From OCS116 sp051531935 (GTDB lineage Bacteria > Pseudomonadota > Alphaproteobacteria > Rhizobiales > OSC116), in assembly GCA_051531935.1 (NCBI GenBank), contig JAOPTR010000002.1, positions 248,001 through 312,000 of the forward strand: DNA of 64,000 nucleotides, in the 5' to 3' direction. Below the pieces are notes generated by a model. That model was not told the DNA's origin. It did not search any database and saw only the letters and a program-made list of their open reading frames with translations. A program made the translations under genes and the position numbers. Of this stretch, positions 34,595-43,678 are shown in pieces (position 1 is the stretch's first letter; each line of letters begins with the position of its first letter).

Positions 34595-35575
34595 ATGAAT
34601 AAGTTCAAAATTGCGGTTTCGGCTTTGGCCATGTTTGCAGTGACAAACGTTGCCTATGCAGAAGAAATTGTTATCAAATTTAGTCATGTGGTTGCAGAAA
34701 ATACGCCAAAAGGCATTATGGCGAATAAATTTGCTTCTTTGGTTGCAGAACGCTTAGCGGGTAAAGTTAAAGTTGAAGTTTTCCCGAACTCACAATTATT
34801 TAACGACAATAAAGTGCTTGAAGCTATTTTGTTAGGTGATGTTCAATTGGGTGCGCCGTCTTTATCTAAATTTGGTAAATTTACTAGAAAACTACAAGTT
34901 TATGACTTACCGTTCTTGTTTAAAGACATTGATGCTGTTGGTCGTTTTCAATCTGGTCCAAACGGACAAGCTTTGCTAACTTCTATGCAAGATAAAGGTC
35001 TTATTGGTCTTGGATATCTTCATAATGGCCTAAAGCAATTATCTGCTAGTAACCCACTAAGAGTGCCTACAGATGCTGCCGGTAAAAAATTCCGTATTAT
35101 GTCATCTGATGTGTTGGCTGCTCAGTTTGAAGCTGTTGATGCTGTGCCGCTTAAAAAGCCATTCTCAGAAGTATTTACACTACTACAAACCAAAGCAATC
35201 GACGGTCAAGAAAACACTTGGTCTAACATTTATTCTAAAAAGTTCTTTGAAGTGAATGAATATATTACGAACTCTAACCATGGTGTTTTGGATTATCTTG
35301 TTGTGACGAGTGAAGAATTCTGGAGCGGTCTGGATGCTGAAATTCGTGAAGAGTTGAGCAAAGCCATGGCAGAAGCTATTGCTGAAGGCAATAAAGTTGC
35401 TGCTGAAAAATCTATGAGCGATATGAAGAAAATTGCTGATAGTGGCCGTAGCGAAATTTTGACTTTGACTGATGAAGAGCGCGCTCAATGGGTTGCTGCA
35501 ATGAAACCAGTTTGGGCTCAATTTGCTGATGACATTGGACAAGACTTAATTGATGCGGCTCTTGCATCTAACTAA
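34595..35575 (+). CDS. dctP: TRAP transporter substrate-binding protein DctP
   Basis: A 326-residue periplasmic binding protein. The signal peptide (FKIAVSALAMFAVTNVAYAE) is cleaved after about residue 22. The mature start EEIVIKFSHVVAENTPKG and internal VFPNSQLFNDNKVLEAI, with KKFRIMSSDVLAAQFEA and DGQENTWSNIYSKKF, match DctP proteins for C4-dicarboxylates, including the conserved Arg of RIMSS used to bind carboxylates. A GGGAGA ribosome-binding site precedes it. It is the first gene after the sigma-54 promoter and is followed by two hairpins that could raise its mRNA level over dctQM. Confidence 0.93.
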   Translation: MNKFKIAVSALAMFAVTNVAYAEEIVIKFSHVVAENTPKGIMANKFASLVAERLAGKVKVEVFPNSQLFNDNKVLEAILLGDVQLGAPSLSKFGKFTRKLQVYDLPFLFKDIDAVGRFQSGPNGQALLTSMQDKGLIGLGYLHNGLKQLSASNPLRVPTDAAGKKFRIMSSDVLAAQFEAVDAVPLKKPFSEVFTLLQTKAIDGQENTWSNIYSKKFFEVNEYITNSNHGVLDYLVVTSEEFWSGLDAEIREELSKAMAEAIAEGNKVAAEKSMSDMKKIADSGRSEILTLTDEERAQWVAAMKPVWAQFADDIGQDLIDAALASN

Positions 35576-35591
35576 AACCAAATTGGTTTTT
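35574..35591 (+). promoter_or_regulatory. Hairpin 1 in the dctP-dctQ intercistronic region
   Basis: AAAACCAA and TTGGTTTT flank a single A and run into a T-stretch immediately at the dctP stop codon. It could act as a weak terminator or mRNA 3' stabiliser. The very short loop would require opening of the innermost pairs. Confidence 0.45.
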
Positions 35592-35600
35592 GACAAAATT

Positions 35601-35625
35601 GCCAAGCCTATTTGTTAGGCTTGGC
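35601..35625 (+). promoter_or_regulatory. Hairpin 2 in the dctP-dctQ intercistronic region
   Basis: Perfect 10-bp arms GCCAAGCCTA / TAGGCTTGGC around TTTGT, followed by TCTTAATT rather than a full T-run. It probably causes partial termination or blocks exonucleases, giving more dctP than dctQM, as is common when binding proteins are needed in excess. Confidence 0.7.
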
Positions 35626-35652
35626 TCTTAATTGGAAGTTGAGGGGCAAACC

Positions 35653-36177
35653 ATGAAATTTTTTGAAAAATTAGAAGAGAATATATTGTCATTATTGTTG
35701 GTGGCGATGACGTTGGTTGTATTTGTTGAAGTCGTGGCGCGATTTATGAATACGGGGGTTTTGTGGGCGCAAGAACTCACTCTATTATTATCGGCCTGGA
35801 TGGTGATGTTTGGTGCATCATATTGTGTTAAAAAAGGTGCCCATATCGGCGTTGACCTTGTGACCAATAGTCTATCGGATGGTTGGAAACGCATAGTGGC
35901 AATTGCTGCTGCTGCGTTATGTATTATTTACTGCTTGTTGATCGCTTGGGGCGGTTACACTTATATTATGAAATTTAGAAAAATTGGTTTGGAATTGGAA
36001 GACATTCCAGTTGAAAAGTGGAAGGCATATAGCTTTATTGTGATTGCTACGCTGCTGATGTCCACTCGATTTGCCATTATCATTAAAGACAATATTTCAG
36101 GTGCGATGATTGGCATGAAATTGACAGATGAAGCTGAAGATGTTTTAGAGTTACAAGAAGAAGGAGACACCAAATGA
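35653..36177 (+). CDS. dctQ: TRAP transporter small permease DctQ
   Basis: A 174-residue membrane protein with four hydrophobic segments: ENILSLLLVAMTLVVFVEVVARF, ELTLLLSAWMVMFGASYCVKKGAHIGVDL, IVAIAAAALCIIYCLLIAWGGY and AYSFIVIATLLMSTRF. The order and the GAHIGVDL motif are typical of DctQ. It forms the membrane complex with DctM. The ATG at 35653 is behind TTGAGGGGC; the upstream TTG is less likely. The 3' end overlaps dctM by 4 bases (ATGA). Confidence 0.92.
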   Translation: MKFFEKLEENILSLLLVAMTLVVFVEVVARFMNTGVLWAQELTLLLSAWMVMFGASYCVKKGAHIGVDLVTNSLSDGWKRIVAIAAAALCIIYCLLIAWGGYTYIMKFRKIGLELEDIPVEKWKAYSFIVIATLLMSTRFAIIIKDNISGAMIGMKLTDEAEDVLELQEEGDTK

Positions 36178-37577
36178 GTAGTTCTATCATGTTATTCGTT
36201 TTGTTATTCTTACTTATGTTCTCTGGTATGCCTATTGCGATTTCGCTTGGTTTATCATCAATCCTAACCATGTTGTTTTTTACTGATACATCAATGGCGT
36301 CAATTGCGCTAAAAATGATTGATACGCTGACTGAACATTATACCTTACTTGCGATTCCGTTCTTTATTCTATCTTCAGCGTTTTTGTCTAATGGTGGCGT
36401 TGCGGGGCGAATGATTCGATTTGCGATTGCCTGTGTCGGGCATATTAAAGGCGGCCTTGCCATGGCTTCGGTTATGGCGTGTATGTTATTTGCTGCGGTT
36501 TCGGGCTCATCTCCAGCCACAGTGGCTGCCATTGGGTCTATCGTAATTGTTGGTATGGTGAAGTCGGGCTATCCGAAGCCATTTGCTGCTGGTGTGATTA
36601 GTACCGCTGGTACATTGGGCATTCTTATTCCGCCATCTATTGTGATGTTGATTTATGCAGCCGCAACAGAGGTTTCAGCAGCACGTATGTTTATGGCTGG
36701 TTTAGTACCAGGCTTGGCAATGGGTTTTTTCTTGATGCTGACAATTTATATTGTGGCGAGAATTAAGAACTTTCCTGCAGAAAAATATCCGGGATTTAGT
36801 GAAGTTGTAAATAGTTTCTGGGGCGCATCTGGCGGCTTGTTTATGATTTTATTTGTGCTTTACATCATTTATGGTGGCATTGCCAGTCCCACAGAAGCGG
36901 CTTCAATTTCGGCTATTTATGCGTTTTTGATGGCTGTATTTATTTACCGTGATATTGGCCCACTTAAAGATACCGCATGGAAAAAAGAAAATGAAGGTGC
37001 TGTAAGTGCCTCTATACGTGGTTTTGTGGATTTTGTTGTGGTGATTGGTAAATCTACTTTCGACAAAGACGTTAAGAAAATTGTGCTTGAAGCGGCTAAA
37101 GTGAGCATCATGCTGCTGTTTATCATTTCGAATGCCATGTTATTTGCACATGTATTGACTTTGGAACGCATTCCGCATTTTATTGCAAGCTTGATTGTTG
37201 ATGCTGAGCTACCTGCTTGGGGCTTCTTAATTGTGGTCAATATCGTATTATTGATTGCGGGTAACTTTATGGAACCTTCGGCCATTATTTTGATTATGGC
37301 TCCAATTCTATTTCCTATCGCAACTCAATTGGGGATAGATCCTATTCATCTAGGTATCATTATGGTGGTGAATATGGAGATTGGCATGATAACGCCGCCT
37401 GTGGGGCTTAACCTGTTTGTAACAGCCGGTATAACCAAAGAATCAATGGGGTGGGTTATTAAATCGGCTGCTCCGTGGTTATTGCTTATGCTTGCATTCT
37501 TAATGCTCATTACCTATGTGCCGCAAATTTCGTTATTTGTGCCAGAATTGGTGGATAGCTTGAAGGGCTACAAATAG
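36174..37577 (+). CDS. dctM: TRAP transporter large permease DctM
   Basis: A 467-residue polytopic protein of the DctM family that carries the Na+-coupled transport path. Family motifs are FSGMPIAISLGLSS, LAIPFFILSSAFLSNGG, FAAVSGSSPATVAAIGSI, GTLGILIPPSIVMLIYA, GNFMEPSAIILIMAP and MITPPVGLNLFV. It is somewhat longer than usual because of an insertion of roughly 40 residues around residues 260-300 (KKENEGAVSASIRGFVDF) between transmembrane blocks. It completes the DctPQM module controlled by DctBD. Confidence 0.93.
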   Translation: MSSSIMLFVLLFLLMFSGMPIAISLGLSSILTMLFFTDTSMASIALKMIDTLTEHYTLLAIPFFILSSAFLSNGGVAGRMIRFAIACVGHIKGGLAMASVMACMLFAAVSGSSPATVAAIGSIVIVGMVKSGYPKPFAAGVISTAGTLGILIPPSIVMLIYAAATEVSAARMFMAGLVPGLAMGFFLMLTIYIVARIKNFPAEKYPGFSEVVNSFWGASGGLFMILFVLYIIYGGIASPTEAASISAIYAFLMAVFIYRDIGPLKDTAWKKENEGAVSASIRGFVDFVVVIGKSTFDKDVKKIVLEAAKVSIMLLFIISNAMLFAHVLTLERIPHFIASLIVDAELPAWGFLIVVNIVLLIAGNFMEPSAIILIMAPILFPIATQLGIDPIHLGIIMVVNMEIGMITPPVGLNLFVTAGITKESMGWVIKSAAPWLLLMLAFLMLITYVPQISLFVPELVDSLKGYK

Positions 37578-37630
37578 AATTTAAACAAACGTAAGAAATT
37601 AAGCCATCCATATTTAGTAACGTGGGTGGC

Positions 37631-38953
37631 TTAGTAGTTTTCGGGCTTTGGTTTTTGTGGCAGGCTGTTATCGGGCTTCTTATTTTTAACACTTCGGCCT
37701 TTAATTACGGCTTTACGGCCAAATTTTTCTCGGATTTCATCCATCGCATTCTCAATTTTTTGACTATTTATTTTGTCTGGCTCTAGAAAATTAAGCGGAT
37801 CGGCTTTTTGTGGATCGGCAAGGTTAGAAAGACTGACCCCAACCAGCCGATAAGCAACATTGGCAGGTAATTTAGTTAAGCTTTGGCATGCAATGTCGAA
37901 CATGACATTTGCAAGCAATGTAGGTGAGGCCAGGGTTTGGCTGCGGGTTATGGTTTGAAAATCGTTAGTTTTTAGCTTGAGCGTAACGGTGTAGCCAGCT
38001 TTATTATGATGTAATGCATCTTGATGAACTTGTTCACAAATATCCCATATTTTAGGCTTCAAAACCTCAAAATCGGAAATGTCCTTAAAGAACGTAGTTT
38101 CCCGACCTATGGATTTTCGGCCGCTTTCTCGAGCAGCAGCCTTGACGGTTCTGCTATCTTCTCCAATAGCGAAGTATTTTAGCCTAGAACCCATTTTTCC
38201 GTAGGTACGCAACAGCGTTTCTTCATCTAATTTTTGCAAATCGGCAAAAGTTTCTATGCCATTTAGATGAAGCTTTGAAGCAAACACTTTGCCCACCCCC
38301 CAAATTTTAGTGACAGGGAATGGAGCTAAAGTTTGTTTGATATTGTTTTGCCCTAAAATTGAGAGGCCTTTTGGTTTCTCTAAATCAGATGCAATTTTGG
38401 CCAAGAACTTGTTAAAACTTAAGCCTATAGAGATGGTGATGCCGATATCAGTCTCGATGTCTTTTGCCAGCTTGGCGACGAGTTGGCAGGGTAGCTTTTT
38501 GTGTAGTTTTTGAGTGCCCGACAAATCTAGAAAAGCCTCATCGACGGAGACTTGCTCAACCATCGGTGTGAGGTCGTTCATTTTTTTGACAATTTCGCGG
38601 CTAACGGCGCTATATTTACTCATGTTGCCACTTAATATAACCGCATTTGGGCAAAGCTTTTTTGCCTTATACATTGGCATGGCCGATTTTACGCCAAATG
38701 TGCGCGCAATATAACAGGCTGTAGACACAACAGATCGGCTGCTGTCACCACCAATGATGAGGGGTTTGTTACGCAGTTCGGGGTTGTCGCGTTTCTCGAC
38801 AGAGGCATAAAAACTATCGCAATCCATATGAACAATGTTAAGTGTTTGGAATTCGTCATGTGTTTTTAATGACCGGCTGCGGCAATTTGGGCAGATTTTT
38901 AACGGCTTATCTACATTGAAAATTTCGGTACAATTACGGCAAAGAGTTTGCAT
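37631..38953 (-). CDS. dinB: DNA polymerase IV with N-terminal zinc-ribbon
   Basis: A 440-residue Y-family translesion polymerase. Catalytic motifs are IVHMDCDSFYASVEKRDNP (first Asp pair) and QVSVDEAFLDLSG (Asp-Glu), plus VSTACYIARTFGVKSAMP and the HhH region KIWGVGKVFASKLH. An extra N-terminal module has four cysteines (LCRNCTEIF...ICPNCRSRS), a probable zinc ribbon, as in a subset of alphaproteobacterial DinB proteins. No obvious C-terminal clamp-binding peptide was identified. It follows the HAD gene by 8 bases on the same strand. Confidence 0.93.
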   Translation of the reverse strand: MQTLCRNCTEIFNVDKPLKICPNCRSRSLKTHDEFQTLNIVHMDCDSFYASVEKRDNPELRNKPLIIGGDSSRSVVSTACYIARTFGVKSAMPMYKAKKLCPNAVILSGNMSKYSAVSREIVKKMNDLTPMVEQVSVDEAFLDLSGTQKLHKKLPCQLVAKLAKDIETDIGITISIGLSFNKFLAKIASDLEKPKGLSILGQNNIKQTLAPFPVTKIWGVGKVFASKLHLNGIETFADLQKLDEETLLRTYGKMGSRLKYFAIGEDSRTVKAAARESGRKSIGRETTFFKDISDFEVLKPKIWDICEQVHQDALHHNKAGYTVTLKLKTNDFQTITRSQTLASPTLLANVMFDIACQSLTKLPANVAYRLVGVSLSNLADPQKADPLNFLEPDKINSQKIENAMDEIREKFGRKAVIKGRSVKNKKPDNSLPQKPKPENY

Positions 38954-38961
38954 GGTTTAGC

Positions 38962-39627
38962 CTAAGAATTGCCTAGCTGTGATTGAATATATTGGTTGAC
39001 TTCATTCCAATCGGTTGATTTGAAATGTACATCATCTACGTCAGATACGAGCTTAGCATATTCTTTGTCACCAATAAAGTGAACGCATTTAATATGTGGA
39101 ATATGCTCAATTATTGAGATGTGATGCTCTGGCGAATCGTCGATGAAAAAAACCTGGGCATTGTGGTTTTTAACAATTTGGCTAACCGCGGCAAGTTTAT
39201 TACCGACATTAGTTATGATAGGGAAGTTAATGCCGTGAGTTTTATAAATTTCGATGCGCTTCTCACGATAATCGTGTGGCGCATTGGTGAGTATGATGAT
39301 CTGACAAGATTCGGATAAATGCATTAAGTTTTCGAACGCATTCTCGACCATGGGCATATAGTCACCTTGCACCGCAAAAAATTGAGTGATGATTTCAATG
39401 AAAACTTTGGGATCGATTTGTTCATTTGTTTCGAGATGATAAAAATGATCCATTATTTCAAAACCAATGAGCGAACTGCCTGTGAAACGGTAGCCATTCT
39501 GTTCAAAGTAAGTGAACATATGCATAAATAATTCGAAAATTACTTCGTCGGCATCGGAAATAATCAGCGGCCTATCGGAGTCTAGGCTTAATTCTTCTAT
39601 GAGTGATTTTGTTTCGGGTGAGGGCAT
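38962..39627 (-). CDS. HAD-superfamily hydrolase-like protein
   Basis: A 221-residue protein. HAD motifs are visible: motif I IISDADEVIFEL (DxD), motif II IILTNAPHDYREKR, and motif IV VFFIDDSPEHHIS. The cap region lies between them (residues 30-100). The phosphatase substrate is unknown. It shares a transcript with dinB downstream (8-base gap), and is followed upstream by the terminator of the ABC gene. A link to DNA damage or nucleotide metabolism is only suggested by position. Confidence 0.75.
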   Translation of the reverse strand: MPSPETKSLIEELSLDSDRPLIISDADEVIFELFMHMFTYFEQNGYRFTGSSLIGFEIMDHFYHLETNEQIDPKVFIEIITQFFAVQGDYMPMVENAFENLMHLSESCQIIILTNAPHDYREKRIEIYKTHGINFPIITNVGNKLAAVSQIVKNHNAQVFFIDDSPEHHISIIEHIPHIKCVHFIGDKEYAKLVSDVDDVHFKSTDWNEVNQYIQSQLGNS

Positions 39628-39687
39628 TTGAATTTCTGATGGTTCTTGTTATGTTCTATTGTATTTTGTTTTTAATTAAAAGTACAG

Positions 39688-39715
39688 AAAAAAGGCGCAT
39701 AAAAATATGCACCTT
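39688..39715 (-). terminator. Intrinsic terminator after the double-ATPase ABC gene
   Basis: On the minus strand AAGGTGCATA pairs with TATGCGCCTT (one G-U pair) followed by six T. It lies 23 bases after the ABC gene stop codon. Confidence 0.85.
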
Positions 39716-39737
39716 CCTAATTATTTTGCAGTTAATA

Positions 39738-41369
39738 TTATGCAGTTTCTCGTAGATCAAACGCTGCGTCTATCAGCCTTTTGCAATAGTCGGTTTGAGG
39801 GTTTTCAAAAATCTCAACAGCAGTTCCGCGCTCAACCACAATGCCATCTTTCATAACAAGTACGATGTCTGACATGGCTTTTACAACGGCTAAATCATGG
39901 CTTATAAACATATAAGACAGCTTATGTTTTTTCTGCAATTTGCGCAATAATTCAACAACAGTTACCTGTACTGAACGATCAAGCGCTGATGTTGGCTCAT
40001 CCAATAAAATGAATTTTGGCTCAAGAATAATGGCGCGGGCAATGGCAATACGTTGGCGTTGACCACCTGAAAATTCGTGCGGGTAACGGTTTATTGTGAG
40101 GTTTGGATCTAATTCCACCTCGGCCAATACTTCTCTTACACGTTCAAAACGCTCAGCTTTTGTCATCTGCGGGCGATGGATATAGAGACCTTCGGCCACA
40201 ATTTCGCCAATGGTTAGACGAGGGGACAATGAACCAAATGGGTCTTGAAAAACGATTTGCATATCTTTGCGTAAGGGGCGCATTTGTTCATCGCTCATAT
40301 CGGCAATGCTTTGGCCTTCGAATGTTATCTCACCTTCGGCATCTAGTAAATTGACCATAGCGCGACCGAGGGTGGATTTGCCCGAGCCAGATTCGCCAAC
40401 AACGCCAATGGTTTGACCTGGCTTAATATCAAATGTAATGCCTCTTACGGCATCGAAGGTTTTTGTGACCTTGCCAAATATATTGGTTTTAACAGGATAT
40501 TTAACCCAAACGTCTTTACCCGAAACAATTGCATCGGTAGATGACGTTTCAATTTTTTCTTTCATGCCGCGCGGTACACTATCTAATAATTTTTGTGTGT
40601 AGGCATGTTTTGGTTTTGTGAAAACGTCGTCAATATTACCTGTTTCTACAACTTCACCCTGTTGCATTACGCATACATTGTCTGAGAAATGTCGCGCCAC
40701 ACCCAAATCATGGGTGATGAACAAAATGGCCATTTGCATTTTCTTTTGAAGGTCTTTTAACAATTCAAGAACCTCGGCCTGAATGGTCACATCTAATGCG
40801 GTTGTTGGTTCATCGGCAATTAGCAAATCTGGCTCGTTAGAAAGAGCCATCGCAATCATAATACGTTGCAATTGCCCGCCAGAAAATTCGTGCGGGTAGG
40901 TTTTCATGCGGCGTGCTGCATCGTCAATACCCACAAGATTCAGTAGCTCAACAGAACGTTTTGTGGCTTCTTTGTTGCTCAAACCTTTATGTACTTCCAA
41001 CACTTCGGTCATTTGGCGACCAATGGTTAGGTAGGGGTTTAAGGAGGTCATTGGTTCTTGGAAAATCATAGCAATGCGATTGCCACGTTGCGAAATTAGA
41101 AATTTTTCGTTGGCATTTATCATTTCATTGCCATCAAACAAAATAGAAGAGCCTGGTTGGTATACGGTAGCGCGCGCTGGTAATAATTGCATGATGCCCA
41201 TGGAGGTTACTGATTTTCCTGAGCCAGATTCGCCTACAATTGCGAGTGTTTCACCTTTGCGGATGCTGAATGAAACATCCCTAACCGCATGAATTTCTAT
41301 TTTTTCGGTGGGGAATGTGATCGCTAAGTTTTTAACTTCTAAAATGACTTTATTATTTTCGTAACCCAT
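39738..41369 (-). CDS. Peptide-type ABC transporter, fused double ATP-binding protein
   Basis: A 543-residue protein with two complete oligopeptide/dipeptide-type ATPase domains in one chain, the YejF arrangement. Domain 1 has GESGSGKSVTSMG, FSGGQLQRIMIAMAL, LLIADEPTTALD. Domain 2 has GESGSGKSTLGRAM, FSGGQRQRIAIARAI, FILLDEPTSALDR. Both have Q-loops (IFQEPMTSLNPY and VFQDPFGSLSPR) and switch His (FITHDLGVA and FISHDLAVV). No permease or binding protein lies beside it. Its membrane partners must therefore be encoded elsewhere. The ATG at 41369 is used. A terminator follows. Confidence 0.9.
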   Translation of the reverse strand: MGYENNKVILEVKNLAITFPTEKIEIHAVRDVSFSIRKGETLAIVGESGSGKSVTSMGIMQLLPARATVYQPGSSILFDGNEMINANEKFLISQRGNRIAMIFQEPMTSLNPYLTIGRQMTEVLEVHKGLSNKEATKRSVELLNLVGIDDAARRMKTYPHEFSGGQLQRIMIAMALSNEPDLLIADEPTTALDVTIQAEVLELLKDLQKKMQMAILFITHDLGVARHFSDNVCVMQQGEVVETGNIDDVFTKPKHAYTQKLLDSVPRGMKEKIETSSTDAIVSGKDVWVKYPVKTNIFGKVTKTFDAVRGITFDIKPGQTIGVVGESGSGKSTLGRAMVNLLDAEGEITFEGQSIADMSDEQMRPLRKDMQIVFQDPFGSLSPRLTIGEIVAEGLYIHRPQMTKAERFERVREVLAEVELDPNLTINRYPHEFSGGQRQRIAIARAIILEPKFILLDEPTSALDRSVQVTVVELLRKLQKKHKLSYMFISHDLAVVKAMSDIVLVMKDGIVVERGTAVEIFENPQTDYCKRLIDAAFDLRETA

Positions 41370-41525
41370 GAATACCCTCAATACTTTTTCTGTGTTGACT
41401 GACTATACGCATAATTTTATTTTTTTAAAACCAAGCAAGTGATTATTTACAAATAGACAATATTTGCCCCATATTAGCCTATGAAGTGGAATTTTCTTTC
41501 CATGACTTTAGGGTAACTTGGTGGA

Positions 41526-41789
41526 TTAATTATGATAAGTTAGATATTGGAAGGCTTTATATGGCTCATTCGGGTCTAATTCGGCAGTTTGACAAAAGCT
41601 GAGCAGCAAAGATTCATCCATACACATGAAATCTAATAATGAAACTTGAAAATCAACAGTCTCGACCGCTTGCTTAATTTCGTCGATCGTCATACCTGAA
41701 TTTGCTAGAAAATTATCGAAATAGGTTTGGTTGACAGATAGATACTGTAAAGCGGCAATGGCTATATTTTCGGCTTGGTGTTTATTCAT
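41526..41789 (-). CDS. DUF3572-family small protein
   Basis: An 87-residue all-helical, acidic protein (NKHQAENIAIAALQYLSVN, then FDNFLANSGMTIDEIKQAVE, and DPNEPYKAFQYLTYHN). It fits the DUF3572 family, which in many alphaproteobacteria lies beside divK-pleD as it does here, divergently by 126 bases. Function is unknown; a role in cell-cycle signalling is suggested only by conserved neighbourhood. Confidence 0.8.
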   Translation of the reverse strand: MNKHQAENIAIAALQYLSVNQTYFDNFLANSGMTIDEIKQAVETVDFQVSLLDFMCMDESLLLSFCQTAELDPNEPYKAFQYLTYHN

Positions 41790-41915
41790 GGAGGATTCTA
41801 AATTTTATTGTTGATGAGCTTTGATTTTAATTAAAATTGTCTATTTCACAACACTATTTTAAATATTTCTAATTAATATACAAATAGAAACAGGCAATGT
41901 TGGGAGGGTGATTCT

Positions 41916-42296
41916 ATGAGTAAAACAATTTTAATTGTAGAAGATAACGAATTGAATATGAAATTATTCAATGATTTACTTGAATCTAAAGGTTATTCTG
42001 TTGTTCAGACGACGAGCGGCTTAAACGCTGTGGATTTGGCACATGAACACAAACCTAATTTAATTCTCATGGACATTCAGTTGCCTGAAGTTTCAGGCCT
42101 TGAAGTGACGAAGTGGTTGAAGGCTGATGATGAGCTTAAACACATTCCTGTAATCGCGGTTACTGCCTTTGCTATGAAGGGTGACGAAGAGAAAATTCTT
42201 GCTGGAGGTTGTGAGGCTTATATATCTAAGCCAATATCTGTCGGGAAGTTTTTGGCAACAATTGAGAGCTTTGTTGAAAAGGAAAATGAAGAATGA
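41916..42296 (+). CDS. divK: Cell-cycle response regulator DivK
   Basis: A 126-residue single-domain receiver. Acidic pocket LIVEDNELNMKLFNDLL, phospho-acceptor Asp in NLILMDIQLPEVSG near residue 53, conserved Thr/Ser in VIAVTAFAMKGDE and Lys in YISKPISVGKF. In Caulobacter-type circuits DivK connects the PleC/DivJ kinases to the CtrA pathway. A strong TTGGGAGGG ribosome-binding site precedes the ATG. It overlaps pleD by 4 bases (ATGA), the classic alphaproteobacterial operon. Confidence 0.94.
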   Translation: MSKTILIVEDNELNMKLFNDLLESKGYSVVQTTSGLNAVDLAHEHKPNLILMDIQLPEVSGLEVTKWLKADDELKHIPVIAVTAFAMKGDEEKILAGGCEAYISKPISVGKFLATIESFVEKENEE

Positions 42297-43675
42297 GCGC
42301 CAGAATACTTGTTGTCGATGATATTTTGACCAATGTGAAATTGTTGGAAGCTAAGCTTACAGCAGAGTATTTTGAAGTTTCTACCGCCGTTAGTGGTGTT
42401 GAAGCCCTAGAAGTGATTGCCACTACACCGCCAGATATAGTATTGTTAGACGTTATGATGCCTGGGATGGATGGATTTGAAGTGTGCCGCAGGATAAAAA
42501 ATAATCCTGAAACACAGCACATTCCCGTTGTTATGGTGACGGCACTTGATCAGGCCTCCGATAAAATTACTGGATTAGAAGCAGGTGCAGATGATTTTTT
42601 AACTAAACCCGTGAATGACATTGCTTTGCTTGCAAGAGTGAAAAGCCTTGTGCGTCTTAAAATGGTGGTTGATGAACTGCGTATGCGGACAAATACTGGC
42701 CAGCAAATGGGTATGGCAATGACAAGTGTTATTCAGCCGCCTGATGATTTACGTGGACAGATTTTAGTGGTTGAAGATGACCAGCATATGGTTGATGTGA
42801 TAACTGCCAGTTTAGGCAGAGGAACGTCGCATAGCTTAAAATTTGTAAGCGACCCGCAAGAAGCCTTATATTCTGCCAGTGCATCTGAAATTGATTTAAT
42901 TGTGGTTTCTCTTGGCTTGGAAGATTTTGATGGGTTGCGTTTGGTTTCACAGTTTAGGTCAGTTGAAAAAACTAGAAACATTCCGATTTTGGTGATTGTT
43001 GAAGAAAACGACCCCAAACGTTTGGTGCGGGCTCTGGACCTTGGTGTGAATGATTATGTATCTCTGCCTGTCGACCCAAATGAGTTGTTGGCGCGCTGTC
43101 AATCGTCGCTTAAACGAAAATGGTATAGTGACCAACTGCGTAGTAACCTTGAACAAAGCATGGAAATGGCTGTTAAAGACGCTCTGACTGGTTTACATAA
43201 CCGTCGATATGTTGATACTAACTTGAATAAGCAATTTATCCTGTCTTTGAAGAATAAAAAACCACTTTCCTTATTGTTGTTAGATATCGACAAATTTAAG
43301 AATGTAAATGATACATATGGACATGATATTGGTGATGAGATTTTGATCGAATTTGCCAACAGAATCGCAACAAGTGTGCGTGGAATTGACATTACCGCTC
43401 GATTGGGTGGTGAAGAATTTGTGGTGGTGCTGCCAAACACAGACAATGAAACGGCCTTGCTTATCGCAGAACGTTTGCGTGCGAATATTGCGGATTATCC
43501 ATTTGTTGATCTTACGGATTGTGAAGATTTGAACATCAGTATGAGTATCGGCGTTTCCTCTATTACGGACGCTGATGAACAGGCAGAAAACCTTTTAAAA
43601 CGTGCAGATTTGGCACTATATGATGCCAAAGAACAAGGCCGAAACCGTGTGAATAATTACGTGGATAAGAATTGA
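42293..43675 (+). CDS. pleD: Diguanylate cyclase response regulator PleD
   Basis: A 460-residue REC-REC-GGDEF protein. Receiver 1 has the acceptor Asp in DIVLLDVMMPGMDG and pocket LVVDDILTNVKL. Receiver 2 (about 155-275) has lost the acceptor position (LIVVSLGLEDFDG), as expected for the adaptor receiver of PleD. The cyclase domain has the active GGEEF motif in ARLGGEEFVVVLP and the product-inhibition site RGID five residues before it. It makes c-di-GMP during the swarmer-to-stalked or equivalent transition. It is translated coupled to divK. Confidence 0.94.
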   Translation: MSARILVVDDILTNVKLLEAKLTAEYFEVSTAVSGVEALEVIATTPPDIVLLDVMMPGMDGFEVCRRIKNNPETQHIPVVMVTALDQASDKITGLEAGADDFLTKPVNDIALLARVKSLVRLKMVVDELRMRTNTGQQMGMAMTSVIQPPDDLRGQILVVEDDQHMVDVITASLGRGTSHSLKFVSDPQEALYSASASEIDLIVVSLGLEDFDGLRLVSQFRSVEKTRNIPILVIVEENDPKRLVRALDLGVNDYVSLPVDPNELLARCQSSLKRKWYSDQLRSNLEQSMEMAVKDALTGLHNRRYVDTNLNKQFILSLKNKKPLSLLLLDIDKFKNVNDTYGHDIGDEILIEFANRIATSVRGIDITARLGGEEFVVVLPNTDNETALLIAERLRANIADYPFVDLTDCEDLNISMSIGVSSITDADEQAENLLKRADLALYDAKEQGRNRVNNYVDKN

Positions 43676-43678
43676 TTG

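Noticed and set aside
37601..37632. Inverted repeat AAGCCATCC...GGGTGGCTT between dctM and dinB as a terminator
   Set aside because: The 14-base loop and the lack of a T-run make it weak, and it overlaps the dinB stop codon.
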